A DNA stretch of 64,000 nt, from the NCBI GenBank assembly GCA_049841135.1, contig JASGHK010000005.1:2294001-2358000 (forward strand), read 5' to 3'. The notes under the pieces were generated by a model. That model saw only the letters and a list, made by a program, of their open reading frames with translations. It had not been told where the DNA came from and did no database searches. Made by a program: the position numbers and the translations under genes. Of this stretch, positions 9,637 through 17,884 are shown one piece after another; position 1 is the first letter of the stretch; the number at the start of each line of letters is the position of its first letter. The stretch comes from JACRCT01 sp049841135 (GTDB lineage: Bacteria; Myxococcota; Myxococcia; Myxococcales; UBA5297).

Positions 9637-10707
9637 TCAGTGGCCGCGCGGCTGCTCCGGGATGACCGGAGGGGGTGCCCCGGTCCCCTTCGGCGTGGCG
9701 CTCCGGGCGGCGTACTCGTTGGTCTGCAAGGCGTCGCGTTCGACCATCGCCTCGAGCGGACCGGGCGCGCGCACGTCCATGCCCTTGACCGAGTCGGTGG
9801 GCCCGGCGGCAGAGGGCAGGACCCGGGCCGCGGCCGACATCGCGAACAGGGTCGGCGTCGGGAACAGGTCGTGCGCGAGCCGCAGCAGCTTGGCCTGCCA
9901 GCTCAAGGTGACGAACGGCTCGCGGCGGCGCGCGGCCAGCACGATGCGCCGCGCCGCGCGCTCGGCGCTCATCGCCGTCAGCGGCAGCGTGGCCGCCAGC
10001 GCGAACCACGCCTTCTCCAGCTCCTGCTTGCCCTTGAAGAGCGCGTTCTGCGTCGAGCCGGTCCGCAGCAGGCCCGGGGCGACGGTGGTCACCGAGATGC
10101 CGTAGCGGGCCAGCTCGGCGAAGAGCCCCTCGGACAGGCCCTGCGCGGCGAACTTGGCGCAGGTGTACGGCAGCAGGTGCGGCACGGCCACCAGCCCGCC
10201 GACCGAGGTGATGTTGACGATCCGCCCGCTCTGCCGGCGCTTCATGCTGGGCAGCACCGCCTCGATGGCGTTGAGCGGCCCGTAGAACATCGTCCCCATC
10301 GCCTGCTCGAAGTCGGAGCGGGTCATCGCCTCCACGGGCCCACCCTGGATGATTCCCGCGTTGTTCACGAGCACGTCCACCCGGCCGAACCGCGAGAGGG
10401 CGTAGTCGGCCACGCGGTCCATGTCCTCGCGCTTGCCGACGTCTCCCTGGCAGGCGAGCACCCGGGCGCCCAATCTCGCGACGCGCATCCGGGCCTCCTC
10501 GAGCTCCTTCTCGTCTCGCGCGCACAGGACGATGCGGCAGTCGAGGCGGGCGAACTCCTCGGCGATGAGCAGCCCCAGGCCGCGCGAGCCTCCGGTGACG
10601 ATGACCACCTGGTCGCGCAGCTTCGGAGCGAAGACCCGGTCGGCCACCGAGGCGGCGAGCCCACTCGCGGCTGCCAGCCAGAACGGACGTGAGCTGCTCG
10701 TCTCCAT
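9637..10707 (-). CDS. Short-chain dehydrogenase/reductase (SDR) with C-terminal extension
   Basis: 356 residues, ATG at 10707-10705. The classical SDR signature is complete: the nucleotide-binding TGGSRGLG at residues 38-45, NNAG at 115-118, and the catalytic Ser168 (NITS), Tyr181 and Lys185 (YTCAK). The glycine motif and the acidic/basic pattern after strand 2 (LCARDEKELE) favour NADP(H). An N-terminal ~30-residue hydrophobic segment (PFWLAAASGLAASVAD) may anchor it to the membrane. The C-terminal ~90 residues extend beyond the usual 250-residue core, as in SDRs acting on lipid substrates; the substrate is unknown. A much longer open frame continues upstream but its translation is Arg-rich antisense of the next gene, so the ATG at 10707 is preferred. 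Confidence 0.9.
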   Translation of the reverse strand: METSSSRPFWLAAASGLAASVADRVFAPKLRDQVVIVTGGSRGLGLLIAEEFARLDCRIVLCARDEKELEEARMRVARLGARVLACQGDVGKREDMDRVADYALSRFGRVDVLVNNAGIIQGGPVEAMTRSDFEQAMGTMFYGPLNAIEAVLPSMKRRQSGRIVNITSVGGLVAVPHLLPYTCAKFAAQGLSEGLFAELARYGISVTTVAPGLLRTGSTQNALFKGKQELEKAWFALAATLPLTAMSAERAARRIVLAARRREPFVTLSWQAKLLRLAHDLFPTPTLFAMSAAARVLPSAAGPTDSVKGMDVRAPGPLEAMVERDALQTNEYAARSATPKGTGAPPPVIPEQPRGH

Positions 10708-11016
10708 GGGACGCCCCCTCCGCCTCAAAGCGTACGCATCCACACCCCGAGCTAGTCGAGGGGCCAGAGCTCGGTCTTTGCCAACTCGAACACCCGACCG
10801 TCGAGCGGCGACTCTTGCAGAGCGCGGTGGGAGCTGGGCAGGGCTCGTCTTCGTGGCGAGCGGGAGTGGGCTCGGTCCATGGACGTGATGGACGGCATGG
10901 ACCCGATGGACGGCATGCCTGCGCGCCGCTCGCCCTGGGCGCTGCTGGTCCTCGAAGCGGCGCAGCACGTATCCTCGCGGGCGCTGGTGTCGCGAGCAGA
11001 GGTTGGGAGGGCGTCC
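10708..11016. repeat. Intergenic region with a short ATGGACGGC-type tandem tract
   Basis: 309 bp divergent spacer between the SDR gene and the DUF6348-like gene. At about 10878-10918 it contains four imperfect repeats of ATGGACnnn (atggacgtg, atggacggc, atggacccg, atggacggc), each 12 bp or so apart. They translate as Met-Asp-Gly repeats, but no ribosome site or continuous protein supports coding. Similar short GGAC-rich tracts are scattered in myxobacterial genomes. Both promoters must lie here; none is recognisable. Confidence 0.4.
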
Positions 11017-12342
11017 ATGCAGAAGTCGTCGCAGGTGGTGGTGCTCGGGCTCGTCGTCCTCGTCACCACCGGCACCGTCCTGGACTTCCTCGGCGTGCCG
11101 ATTGCCAGGTTGCTGCGAGGCCACGTCGACGCGGACGACGCCGCGGCGGCCATCGGAAAGAAGCTGCGCGAGCACGGCGACGTCATCGGACCGGTGGAGG
11201 TCGAGGCTCGGCGACTCTCGCTCGCGGGCGGGAAGCTGCGCCTGACGGTGTTGGAGCAGGACGACTCCCGCGAACAGGGCAGGTGGACGCACTTCCATGT
11301 CCGCGCCGAGCTCGAGGGCAGTCGCATCGAGACGTGTGCCATGGGCGTCGGCGACACGCCCGAGGCTCGCTTCGCGGACCTGGCAAGCGCGTTCGTGGGG
11401 GCGTCCTTCGCGCCCATCTGGTCGCGCTTCACCGGGGAGCCGCTGTTCGAAGCCCGCCCGTTCTGGGGCGACGAGGAATGGTCGGTCCGGGGGTTTCACG
11501 GGTTCGCCGGGCCCGTTCACACGCGGGGCTTGGATCCTCAGGACCTGGAGGACGCGGACTTCTTCTCCGAGATCCCGTTCCTCCCCGCGGACGGCAAGCT
11601 CCACCTGGTGAAGTCGGTGCTGCTCTCCAAGGAGGACCACTGGGAGCGGTCCATCGAGATCGACGGAGCGACGACGGCGATCGCCGGCCAGCCCTGGTCC
11701 AAGGTCCCGGCGCTCCACGAGGTGGGCATGGCCATCCGCATCGCCGTCTATGACGTCCGCGATGTTCCGCGAGCGCCGGAAGACCGGAACGCGGCGCTCG
11801 AGAGGCTCGCAGCTCGCGAGGCCTGGCTCTTCCCGGCCGACCAGTGCCCGCTCGACGTGATGCCCACGGCGTTCCGCGACCTCTCCTTCTCCCGGGACGC
11901 CTGTCGCGGCGGCCGGCTGCTCGACTGCGTCGACGGGTGCCAGAAGGGGAGCGCGTCGTACTGCTACAGCGCTGCGCTCGACACGCAGACGAAGACGCAT
12001 GCGCCGGAGACCGAAGCGCTCTACCTGAGGGCCTGCAGGCTCGGCTTCGCCTCGGGCTGCACCAACGCCGCCGCCGGACGTCTGAAGCTGGCCCGTGTCT
12101 GGGACTCCTGCATCCTCGGAAGCTTCAAGTCGGTCTGCGAGCGCTCTGGGGATCCGTGGGCGTGCGCGATGTACGGCGGTGCGCTCGCGCGCGGGGACGA
12201 CGGCATTCCCAAGGACACGGAACAGGCGCGCAGGGCGCTCGAGAAGTCCTGCAAGAAGGACGTGAGCGACGAGGCGTGCCGGGCCGCGGAGTCGATCCTG
12301 AAGACACTGCCAGCTCCGGTGGACGCAGGCGCCGCGAACTGA
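11017..12342 (+). CDS. Membrane-anchored DUF6348-like protein with C-terminal Sel1-like repeats
   Basis: 441 residues from the ATG at 11017 (MQKSSQVVVLGLVVLVTT), which gives a clean N-terminal hydrophobic anchor. An in-frame ATG at 10879 would add a Met-Asp-Gly tract of doubtful coding nature. Residues ~45-290 contain WTHFHVRAELEGSRIETCAMG and later HWERSIEIDG, a pattern I associate with DUF6348 proteins (moderate confidence). From ~310 onward there are Cys-rich helical repeats (YCYSAALDTQTKTHAPETEA, then LYLRACRLGFASGCTNAA, and later PKDTEQARRALEKSC), which look like Sel1/TPR-type repeats with paired cysteines. Such repeats mediate protein-protein contacts in the periplasm. No frame damage. 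The gene converges on the coiled-coil lipoprotein gene at 13185-12507. Confidence 0.7.
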   Translation: MQKSSQVVVLGLVVLVTTGTVLDFLGVPIARLLRGHVDADDAAAAIGKKLREHGDVIGPVEVEARRLSLAGGKLRLTVLEQDDSREQGRWTHFHVRAELEGSRIETCAMGVGDTPEARFADLASAFVGASFAPIWSRFTGEPLFEARPFWGDEEWSVRGFHGFAGPVHTRGLDPQDLEDADFFSEIPFLPADGKLHLVKSVLLSKEDHWERSIEIDGATTAIAGQPWSKVPALHEVGMAIRIAVYDVRDVPRAPEDRNAALERLAAREAWLFPADQCPLDVMPTAFRDLSFSRDACRGGRLLDCVDGCQKGSASYCYSAALDTQTKTHAPETEALYLRACRLGFASGCTNAAAGRLKLARVWDSCILGSFKSVCERSGDPWACAMYGGALARGDDGIPKDTEQARRALEKSCKKDVSDEACRAAESILKTLPAPVDAGAAN

Positions 12343-12431
12343 GACGCGCGACGCGGCTGGGAACATCGACGGCGGTGACCGGCTACCGATGATGCCGGTC
12401 GGGGTGATGGGAGCCGCACTGGGCGCGCGCC

Positions 12432-12459
12432 GGAGCCGAGGTGGGTCTCCCTCGGCTCC
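12432..12459. terminator. Hairpin between convergent genes, probable terminator
   Basis: A perfect 9 bp stem GGAGCCGAG / CTCGGCTCC with a 10 nt loop sits between the convergent genes ending at 12342 and 12507. No T-tract follows, so it may act as a Rho-assisted or bidirectional terminator. Confidence 0.45.
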
Positions 12460-12506
12460 TCCATCACATCGCGCTGTCTACGCTCGACCGTTGGTGACGC
12501 GGTTCG

Positions 12507-13185
12507 CTACTTCCGGACGCCGAAGTGCTCCTGGTAGGCCTGCTCGCGCTCGTCGCAAACGTGCTGTGCCTTCTCCACCGCCTTCTGGTGCTCGCCCGTG
12601 GCCAGCCGCGAGTCGAGGAGATCGCGGTGGGCGCGGTCGGCCTGATCCTCGTAGCCGCGCAGCGGATAGTCCTTGATGGTCATCCGGCCCTTGCTGGCCG
12701 CGAGCTTGGCGCGCTCGAGCTCGTACCGGGCGTCGGCCCAGCGGTGTCCGGCGTGCGCCACCTCTACCCGGTGCTGCGCCAGCGAGCGTTGCTCGTTGGC
12801 GACCTCCAGGCGGGCCTCGGCCACCCGCAGCGCCGCACGCTGCATCTCCAGCTCGCGGTGCGCGGAGTCGGTCCGCGCCTGGTCGTGGCGGGCGAAGGCG
12901 TAGTCCAGCTCCGCCTTCGCCTTGCTCACCTCGGCTTGGATCCGGTGGACCTCGGCCTCGGCGATCGAGACGTCACGGCGGGCGGTGTCGACCGAGGCCT
13001 CGGCCTGGGCCAACTCCTCCAGCGCCCGCGCGCGCTCGCCGTCGGCCAGCGAGAATCTGCGTCTTCTCGTTGAGCGCGAGGTCCGCCAGCGCCTTGTCGT
13101 CGATCCGGTGCAGGGCTCCGCCTTGGCAACCGGCGGCGAGGACGCCCACCACGGCCAGACCCAGCGCGGTTCGCAGGTTGTGCAT
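12507..13185 (-). CDS. Coiled-coil lipoprotein (one frameshift)
   Basis: 225 residues when bridged. It starts MHNLRTALGLAVVGVLAAGC with lipobox LAAGC (ATG at 13185). The mature chain is almost entirely alpha-helical, with long heptad-like runs of Ala, Glu, Arg and Gln (QAEASVDTARRDVSIAEAEV, RAALRVAEARLEVANEQRSL), so it is a periplasmic coiled coil resembling the hairpins of TolC/adaptor-type or OmpH-like proteins; no specific family is claimed. The frame changes at 13051-13057, where gagaatc would read gagatc; one extra base restores KTQI-SLADGERARALEEL. Followed 20 bp upstream in the genome by the antisense-oriented region of the next leftward gene (start 14298). Confidence 0.65.
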
Positions 13186-13421
13186 GGCTCCTCCTCGGGA
13201 CGGTCAGGTCCCTCGCAGCAAGCTGGGGGTGCGGTGGGCAGGGGCTGGCAGGCGACAGGTGGGTCGGTCCCAAATGCGCCCGCCCGGACGGAGAGGGGCA
13301 GACGCGCTAGCCGGGCGAGAAGCCAGCCGGCGGCTCGGTTGAATCACACGAAGAGGGGTAAAGCCTGCGTTCCATCGCCGGCGCCAAGCTGCACCGATGA
13401 GCGCAAGGTGCCGAGGCGCTG

Positions 13422-14298
13422 TCAGAACGTCCCAGCCACCCCGAACCCGCGACCGACGAGCGCCGGGAAGACCGTCACGCCGCTCGTGCCGCCGTCCTTG
13501 ATCCCGAACTGCAGCCGGTATGCCGCCGTGTCTTCGATGGCCTGCGTCGGCCGGCTCCAGATCTCGGATCTCGTTGAGCGCGACGCACCCCAGCGCGGTG
13601 ACGAAGCCGTCGACCAGGTAGCCGTAGCCGAGCCACACGACCAGCCCGGCCGCGATGCCCATCCCGGCCCCCAGCACGTGGAAGAGCCAGCTCCGCCCGA
13701 ACCGCTCGTCTTCGGCGGTGGCGAAGAGGATCTCCTCGGCCTTCTCCAGCCGCATCGGGTCCGGCGCGAGCCCGCGCACCTTGTCGCCCGCGTACATCGA
13801 CCTCAGCGGCATGACGCCCGTCGCGACCAGGGACAGCGCCGAGGTGATGGCGCCGACGGTGAAGTTCACCTGGTCCTCGCGATCCTTCGCCAGCCCCGCA
13901 GGGATGGCCTGGCCCAGGGTGAGCGCGGTGTAGCCCGCCATCCAGCCGTACCACCAGATGCGCGCGTAGAGCTGGCCCGCGTCGAGCTGCTCCTGGATGA
14001 AGGCGAAGCGCAGCGCAGGCTTGGGGACGAAGGGGACCTCGGTCTTGTCCGGAGCCTTTGGGGCGGGCGGCAGGAGCGGTGGTGGCGGCGCTGGCGCAGG
14101 TGAATCCGCGGCCGCTGGCGCGACCGGAATCGGCGCGTCTCCGGGCTCAGTCGTCGTGACTTGAGGGCCGGACGCGCCGCTCGCCGGAGTCGTTGCGGTC
14201 GGCGTCTCCGGCTCCGCTGCGAGCGCGGTCGCCGGCCCGACCAGACACGTGGCCGCAAGGAGGAGTGCGCCGGCTGCGGAGCGAAGGGGCGAGTGCAC
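13422..14298 (-). CDS. Pro-rich secreted membrane protein, unknown (one frameshift)
   Basis: 291 residues when bridged. The start ATG at 14298 opens MHSPLRSAAGALLLAATCLV, a signal peptide. A Pro/Ala/Thr linker to about residue 85 follows. The C-terminal domain has several hydrophobic stretches (LYARIWWYGWMAGYTALTLG, TVGAITSALSLVATGVMPL, LGAGMGIAAGLVVWLGYGYL), suggesting 4-5 membrane helices or a compact membrane domain. The frame changes at 13561-13572 (ATCTCGGATCTC); removing one base gives the tail IWSRPTQAIEDTAAYRLQFG and a stop at 13422, ending VGRGFGVAGTF. Without the correction the protein would run to 13204 with an Arg-rich tail, which looks non-coding. Function unknown. Confidence 0.6.
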
Positions 14299-14467
14299 GG
14301 CGGGACGCTAGCACGCGAGCCGCGAGGCTCCTCAGCGTCGCCAGCCGCTTCTCCAGGCTCTCCACTGGGCCGCGCAGCGTCTCTTCTCCTGCCTGAGCTC
14401 GCGCGTGCTTGCAGTGCGCGTTGGGAGCGGCGAGCGTAGCGCCGAGGTGCGAAGAGAGGAGATGCAC

Positions 14468-15187
14468 ATGGCCGTCCGTCCCTCCATTGCGTTTGGCCTC
14501 GGATTGGCGCTCGGTGGGCTGGCTGGCTATGCGCTCCCTCAGGTCTTTGCTGGTGTCCACCCCGAGGCGGGTGGCTCCAGTACCAGCCCGAGCGACAAGG
14601 CGCAGCCAGGTCGTGTCGTCGAGGTGCCGCCCTCGGCGCAGCCGCCCCGTCCCTTCTTGGACAAAGCCAGGCCAGCGGCCTCGGCTTGCCCGGAGCTCGC
14701 GGCCCGGCTCGTCGAGCTCGAGAAGTCGTGCGCGCGCAAGGAGCAAACACCGGCGGCAGCGGCGGAAGCCCGTGAGGAGGGGACGGCGCTGGCCTTCCCG
14801 GAGAGCCTGGACGAGCGATTCCGAGGCCCGCGCATGGCGGCCGCCCTTCACGACGCCTTCCGTGAGGCGGAGGTGACCGGGGAGGTCGTCATCACCGACT
14901 GCGGCGAATTTCCCTGCATCGCCTGTGCGGGGCTGGGCGAGCCGTCAGCCAACCTCGACGTGACTGCGCTGCACAAGGACGCCGCCAGGCTCTCTGAAAC
15001 GCGCGCCCTGTCGACCTACAAGGACGCGGGCAGGGTGAGCGTCACGTTCGGAGCCAAGGATCCAGGCGGACTCGATCGGCTCATCCTCTGCCAGGGCTAC
15101 TACCCGGACCCCAAGGACCCGAAGCTGGATGCGGCCATCAAGGAGCGGCTGCAGGAGCGGATCGTCAGGCTGCGCCACGCGTTTTGA
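14468..15187 (+). CDS. Membrane-anchored protein of unknown function
   Basis: 239 residues from the ATG at 14468. The Shine-Dalgarno-like agagaggag (14453-14461) ends 6 nt before this ATG; the other ATG at 14462 abuts it. The N-terminus (MAVRPSIAFGLGLALGGLAG) is one hydrophobic segment that anchors the protein or is cleaved. A Ser/Pro/Gln linker and a short helix (CPELAARLVELEKSCARKEQ) follow. The C-terminal domain has four cysteines (ITDCGEFPCIACAGL, ILCQGYY), consistent with an oxidising periplasm. No family recognised. It is the last gene before the cobalamin riboswitch region, on the same strand, separated by ~130 bp from the start of the aptamer. Confidence 0.65.
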   Translation: MAVRPSIAFGLGLALGGLAGYALPQVFAGVHPEAGGSSTSPSDKAQPGRVVEVPPSAQPPRPFLDKARPAASACPELAARLVELEKSCARKEQTPAAAAEAREEGTALAFPESLDERFRGPRMAAALHDAFREAEVTGEVVITDCGEFPCIACAGLGEPSANLDVTALHKDAARLSETRALSTYKDAGRVSVTFGAKDPGGLDRLILCQGYYPDPKDPKLDAAIKERLQERIVRLRHAF

Positions 15188-15318
15188 GCCGCACCTCGTC
15201 GGGCGGAGAGCTCGACGACGTCCTTCGAGCGGCGAGGCGTGCGTCGGCGGAATGGCCCGTCGAGGCGACCGTCGGCCGACTTCCCGGTTGACTTCGATCG
15301 CAGAGTCCACTACCCGTG

Positions 15319-15505
15319 CGCACGTCGGTCCCCGCGATGGTCGCGGGGTCAAGGGAACCCGGTGCGAATCCGGGACTGCCCCGCAGACGGTGAGCAGGAA
15401 CGAAAGCCGTCATGAGCACTGGCCCGGGTGGGCTGGGAAGCGACGGCCGGTAGGAAGGCGCTGGAGACAGCGCAGAGCCTGCAAGTCCGAAAACCTGCCG
15501 ACGAA
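15319..15505 (+). promoter_or_regulatory. Cobalamin (B12) riboswitch
   Basis: The hallmark B12-aptamer core is present: ggtcaagggaacccggtgcg at 15348-15367, then aatccgggactgccccgca, and the B12-box-like region gcctgcaagtccgaaaacctgcc at about 15477-15499. Between them are the expected caggaacgaaagcc and cactggcccgggtgggctgggaagcgacggc elements. Ends are estimated. It lies 120 bp upstream of the lipoprotein gene starting at 15628, on the same strand, so these two genes should be repressed by adenosyl- or hydroxocobalamin. A 6 bp hairpin AGCGCC-AAGA-GGCGCT (15505-15520) follows directly. Confidence 0.92.
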
Positions 15506-15600
15506 GCGCCAAGAGGCGCTGATGTGCACGGGGCTCCGCGGGGAGAACCGGGTGGTCCAGGTGCGCTGGACGCCTGTCACTCCTCGCTGACCGCCAGAGA

Positions 15601-15621
15601 TCGCCCGTGGGGGCGAAGGAG
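15601..15621 (+). promoter_or_regulatory. Hairpin abutting the ribosome-binding site of the B12-controlled gene
   Basis: TCGCCC (15601-15606), loop GTGG, GGGCGA (15611-15616) is a perfect 6 bp stem whose last base is the first A of the Shine-Dalgarno AAGGAG (15616-15621). The start is TTG at 15628, 6 nt after it. This geometry suits riboswitch control of translation: folding can hide or expose the ribosome site. The site also fixes the unusual TTG start. Confidence 0.5.
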
Positions 15622-15627
15622 TGAGTC

Positions 15628-17082
15628 TTGCCAGCCGAAAGCCGCAATTTCCCCAAGTCACTGCTGTCCGTCGTCGGCGTTCTTCTCGCCGCGGCGCTGA
15701 ACACCGCGTGCTCCTCGAAGGCCTGCGACGCCACCAACTGCTCGGGCTGCTGCAATCCGTCGGGGACGTGCGTCAGCGGCACCGCCGAGAGCGCGTGCGG
15801 GATGGGCGGGGCCACCTGTGCGGTCTGCTCGACCGACTTCCGTTGCCTCTCGCAACACTGCGTCGCGCCTTTGGGCAGGGATGCCGGGACTGCCGACGTC
15901 GGAGGCGCCGGCCAAGACGCCTCCACCGACGTCGACGCCAGCGCTTCTGCGGACGCGGGATCCTCGCCTGACGTCGGCTCGTCGGTCGACGCGGCCACGA
16001 CGGTCGAGGTGCCGGACGCGGCGGTCTCGATGGACGCCGCGGTGGTGACGGATGCAGCGGTCGCGACGGACGCGGGGATCACAGGGGTCGACGCCGCGAC
16101 GCAGGAGGGCGACGCCGGCTGCGCCAAGGCTCACGACCCGAAGCTCGGCACCCTCGTGCTCGGCAGCGGCTACTCCGTCCAGGAGTCGGCTTCCATCGAT
16201 CCCGCCGTGCAGGGCGTGGCGTCGGTGTCTTCCGTCGTCTACGGGCTCTCGAGCGCCGACGGAAAGATCTACGCCTTGGGCACCTGGCCGACGCTGAGCA
16301 GCTCGCCGACCTTCGCCTACGACGTAGTCGCGCCGGCGGACCAGGGAGCCACGGTCTACGTGAACGCCTATCTCGGCACGGACGGCACCCGGGTGGTCGG
16401 CGGCTACACGAAGGCGGGCGCAGGATTCCCAGGCAACCTCGCCGTGTACGACCCGACCAACGCGGCCGCATCGACCTATGTCTCGGCGCCGGGCAACTTC
16501 TCGGTCGCTGGGGTTTCCGGAGGCCTGCTCGTGAACTCGCTGGGCCTGGCCACCCTGAGCGGTGGCGGCGTCTACTCGCTCAGCCTGTCGCCTTCGACCA
16601 AGGCGGCCAAGGTCGCCGGCTTCGATCCCGCTTGGGCCGCATCTAGCGGAGTGACCGCGACCACGACCAACGGCGTCGCGGTCCTCGGCTACTTCAACGC
16701 GAACGACTTCCAGAACTACCTCCGCGCGGTCAGCCCGACCGCACTCGCGGACGCGATCAGCGGGGGCACGACGATCGACCTCGCCGCCGCGCCGGTCGTC
16801 TACTCCGGCGGCGACTTGTTCGCCGCCTCTGGCTTCGGAGAGGACCTGGTGCTCCATCGCGGGAGCTACGACTCGGTCACCTACGCTCCGCTCACCCGCT
16901 CCGTCTCCCGCCTGCCGCTGACCGTCGCGGGCAGCACCGTCTCGGTCGGGACGAGCGACGACGTCCTCACCGCCAACGACACCTGCACCAGCGTCCTGTT
17001 CCTCGCTCCGCTCGCCTCCGACCTCCTGGTGGGCGTCAAGGACCGGAACGGCGCGCGTCTCGTGAGGATCAGCCGGCCATGA
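15628..17082 (+). CDS. B12-riboswitch-controlled lipoprotein, beta-propeller-like
   Basis: 484 residues, TTG start at 15628 preceded by AAGGAG with 6 nt spacing. Lipobox NTAC puts the lipidated Cys at residue 28. Next come a Cys-rich knot (CDATNCSGCCNPSGTC, then SACGMGGATCAVCS), a long Asp/Ala/Ser/Val linker to ~residue 160 and a ~320-residue C-terminal domain. That domain consists of short beta-like segments (VVYGLSSADGKIYALGTWP, GGVYSLSLSPSTKAAKVAGF, VVYSGGDLFAASGFGEDLV), which look like blades of a beta-propeller. It is first in a two-gene operon behind a cobalamin riboswitch and overlaps the next lipoprotein gene by 4 bp. By analogy with BtuG, a surface propeller that binds B12 in Bacteroidetes, a cobalamin-capture role is plausible, but I see no sequence proof. 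Confidence 0.75.
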   Translation: MPAESRNFPKSLLSVVGVLLAAALNTACSSKACDATNCSGCCNPSGTCVSGTAESACGMGGATCAVCSTDFRCLSQHCVAPLGRDAGTADVGGAGQDASTDVDASASADAGSSPDVGSSVDAATTVEVPDAAVSMDAAVVTDAAVATDAGITGVDAATQEGDAGCAKAHDPKLGTLVLGSGYSVQESASIDPAVQGVASVSSVVYGLSSADGKIYALGTWPTLSSSPTFAYDVVAPADQGATVYVNAYLGTDGTRVVGGYTKAGAGFPGNLAVYDPTNAAASTYVSAPGNFSVAGVSGGLLVNSLGLATLSGGGVYSLSLSPSTKAAKVAGFDPAWAASSGVTATTTNGVAVLGYFNANDFQNYLRAVSPTALADAISGGTTIDLAAAPVVYSGGDLFAASGFGEDLVLHRGSYDSVTYAPLTRSVSRLPLTVAGSTVSVGTSDDVLTANDTCTSVLFLAPLASDLLVGVKDRNGARLVRISRP

Positions 17083-17765
17083 GGTCCCATCGGGGAGCGG
17101 TCTGTGCTCTTGCCTTCCTGGGGCTCGGTTGTGGCACGAGCCCTCAGGTCGTCGAGGCCGATGCCGGCGACGCAGGGAGCCTGGACGCGGCTACTACGGA
17201 CGCCGGGAGCGAAGTCCCGCCGTTCGCGCAGTCCGTGGTCTCCTTCACGCCAGGCACCGGGGCGGGCTTCGGGCAAGACCGCTTCCCGGACATCGTGCTC
17301 GGGCCGCCGGTCGGCGCGGGTTCGACGTCGGGATCGATCGACGTCTTGTCCCTGGGCGAGGGGGGCGAGATCGTCCTGGGGTTCGGATCCCTGGAGATCG
17401 TGGACGGCGCGGGCCCCGACTTCATCGTGTTCGAGAACCCCTTTGGCGGCTGGATCGAGACGGGGATCGTCGCGGTGAGCGAGGACGGGGCATCGTGGAG
17501 CGAGTTCCCGTGCGCAGCGGAGGACAAGGCCGGCGGGTATCCCGGGTGCGCAGGGGTCCGCTCGGTGTCCATGGCTCCGGACGGCGGGTTCAGCTTCACC
17601 GATCCGGCGGTGGCTGGAGGCGACCCGTTCGACCTGGCGCAGCTCGGAGTCGCGCGAGCGAAGTTCGTCCGCATCCGCGATAGCGGCAAGAACACGTATC
17701 GAGCGCCAGGCGGCGGGTTCGATCTCGACGCCGTCTCGGTCATCCATAGCCAAGCGACGCCGTAG
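17079..17765 (+). CDS. Second B12-riboswitch-operon lipoprotein
   Basis: 228 residues; the ATG overlaps the upstream stop (ATGA at 17079-17082), so translation is coupled. It starts MRSHRGAVCALAFLGLGC with the lipidated Cys at residue 18 and an Asp/Ala linker. The body is a single compact beta-rich domain with conserved-looking blocks VVSFTPGTGAGFGQDRFPDI, GPDFIVFENPFGGW, ETGIVAVSEDGASWSEFPC and FVRIRDSG. I associate this block order with a family of surface proteins often labelled only 'cell surface protein' and found next to cobalamin riboswitches in other phyla; that is recollection, not a search result. Probable partner of the propeller-like lipoprotein in binding a corrinoid or a corrinoid-bearing molecule outside the cell. 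Confidence 0.7.
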   Translation: MRSHRGAVCALAFLGLGCGTSPQVVEADAGDAGSLDAATTDAGSEVPPFAQSVVSFTPGTGAGFGQDRFPDIVLGPPVGAGSTSGSIDVLSLGEGGEIVLGFGSLEIVDGAGPDFIVFENPFGGWIETGIVAVSEDGASWSEFPCAAEDKAGGYPGCAGVRSVSMAPDGGFSFTDPAVAGGDPFDLAQLGVARAKFVRIRDSGKNTYRAPGGGFDLDAVSVIHSQATP

Positions 17766-17884
17766 CGCGTGCGGAAGACGACCCGTGGTCTCCGTTTGGC
17801 GCCTGCTGGGCCGCCAAGGGACCAAGGCCCCACTCGAGCTGCGCCAGACGCCACCCGTCAGCGGATTCGGCCTGGCCCCGGCGC

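Noticed and set aside
10879..11016. Extension of the DUF6348-like protein to an ATG at 10879
   Set aside because: It adds a Met-Asp-Gly tract without a ribosome site and hides the N-terminal membrane anchor that starts at 11017.
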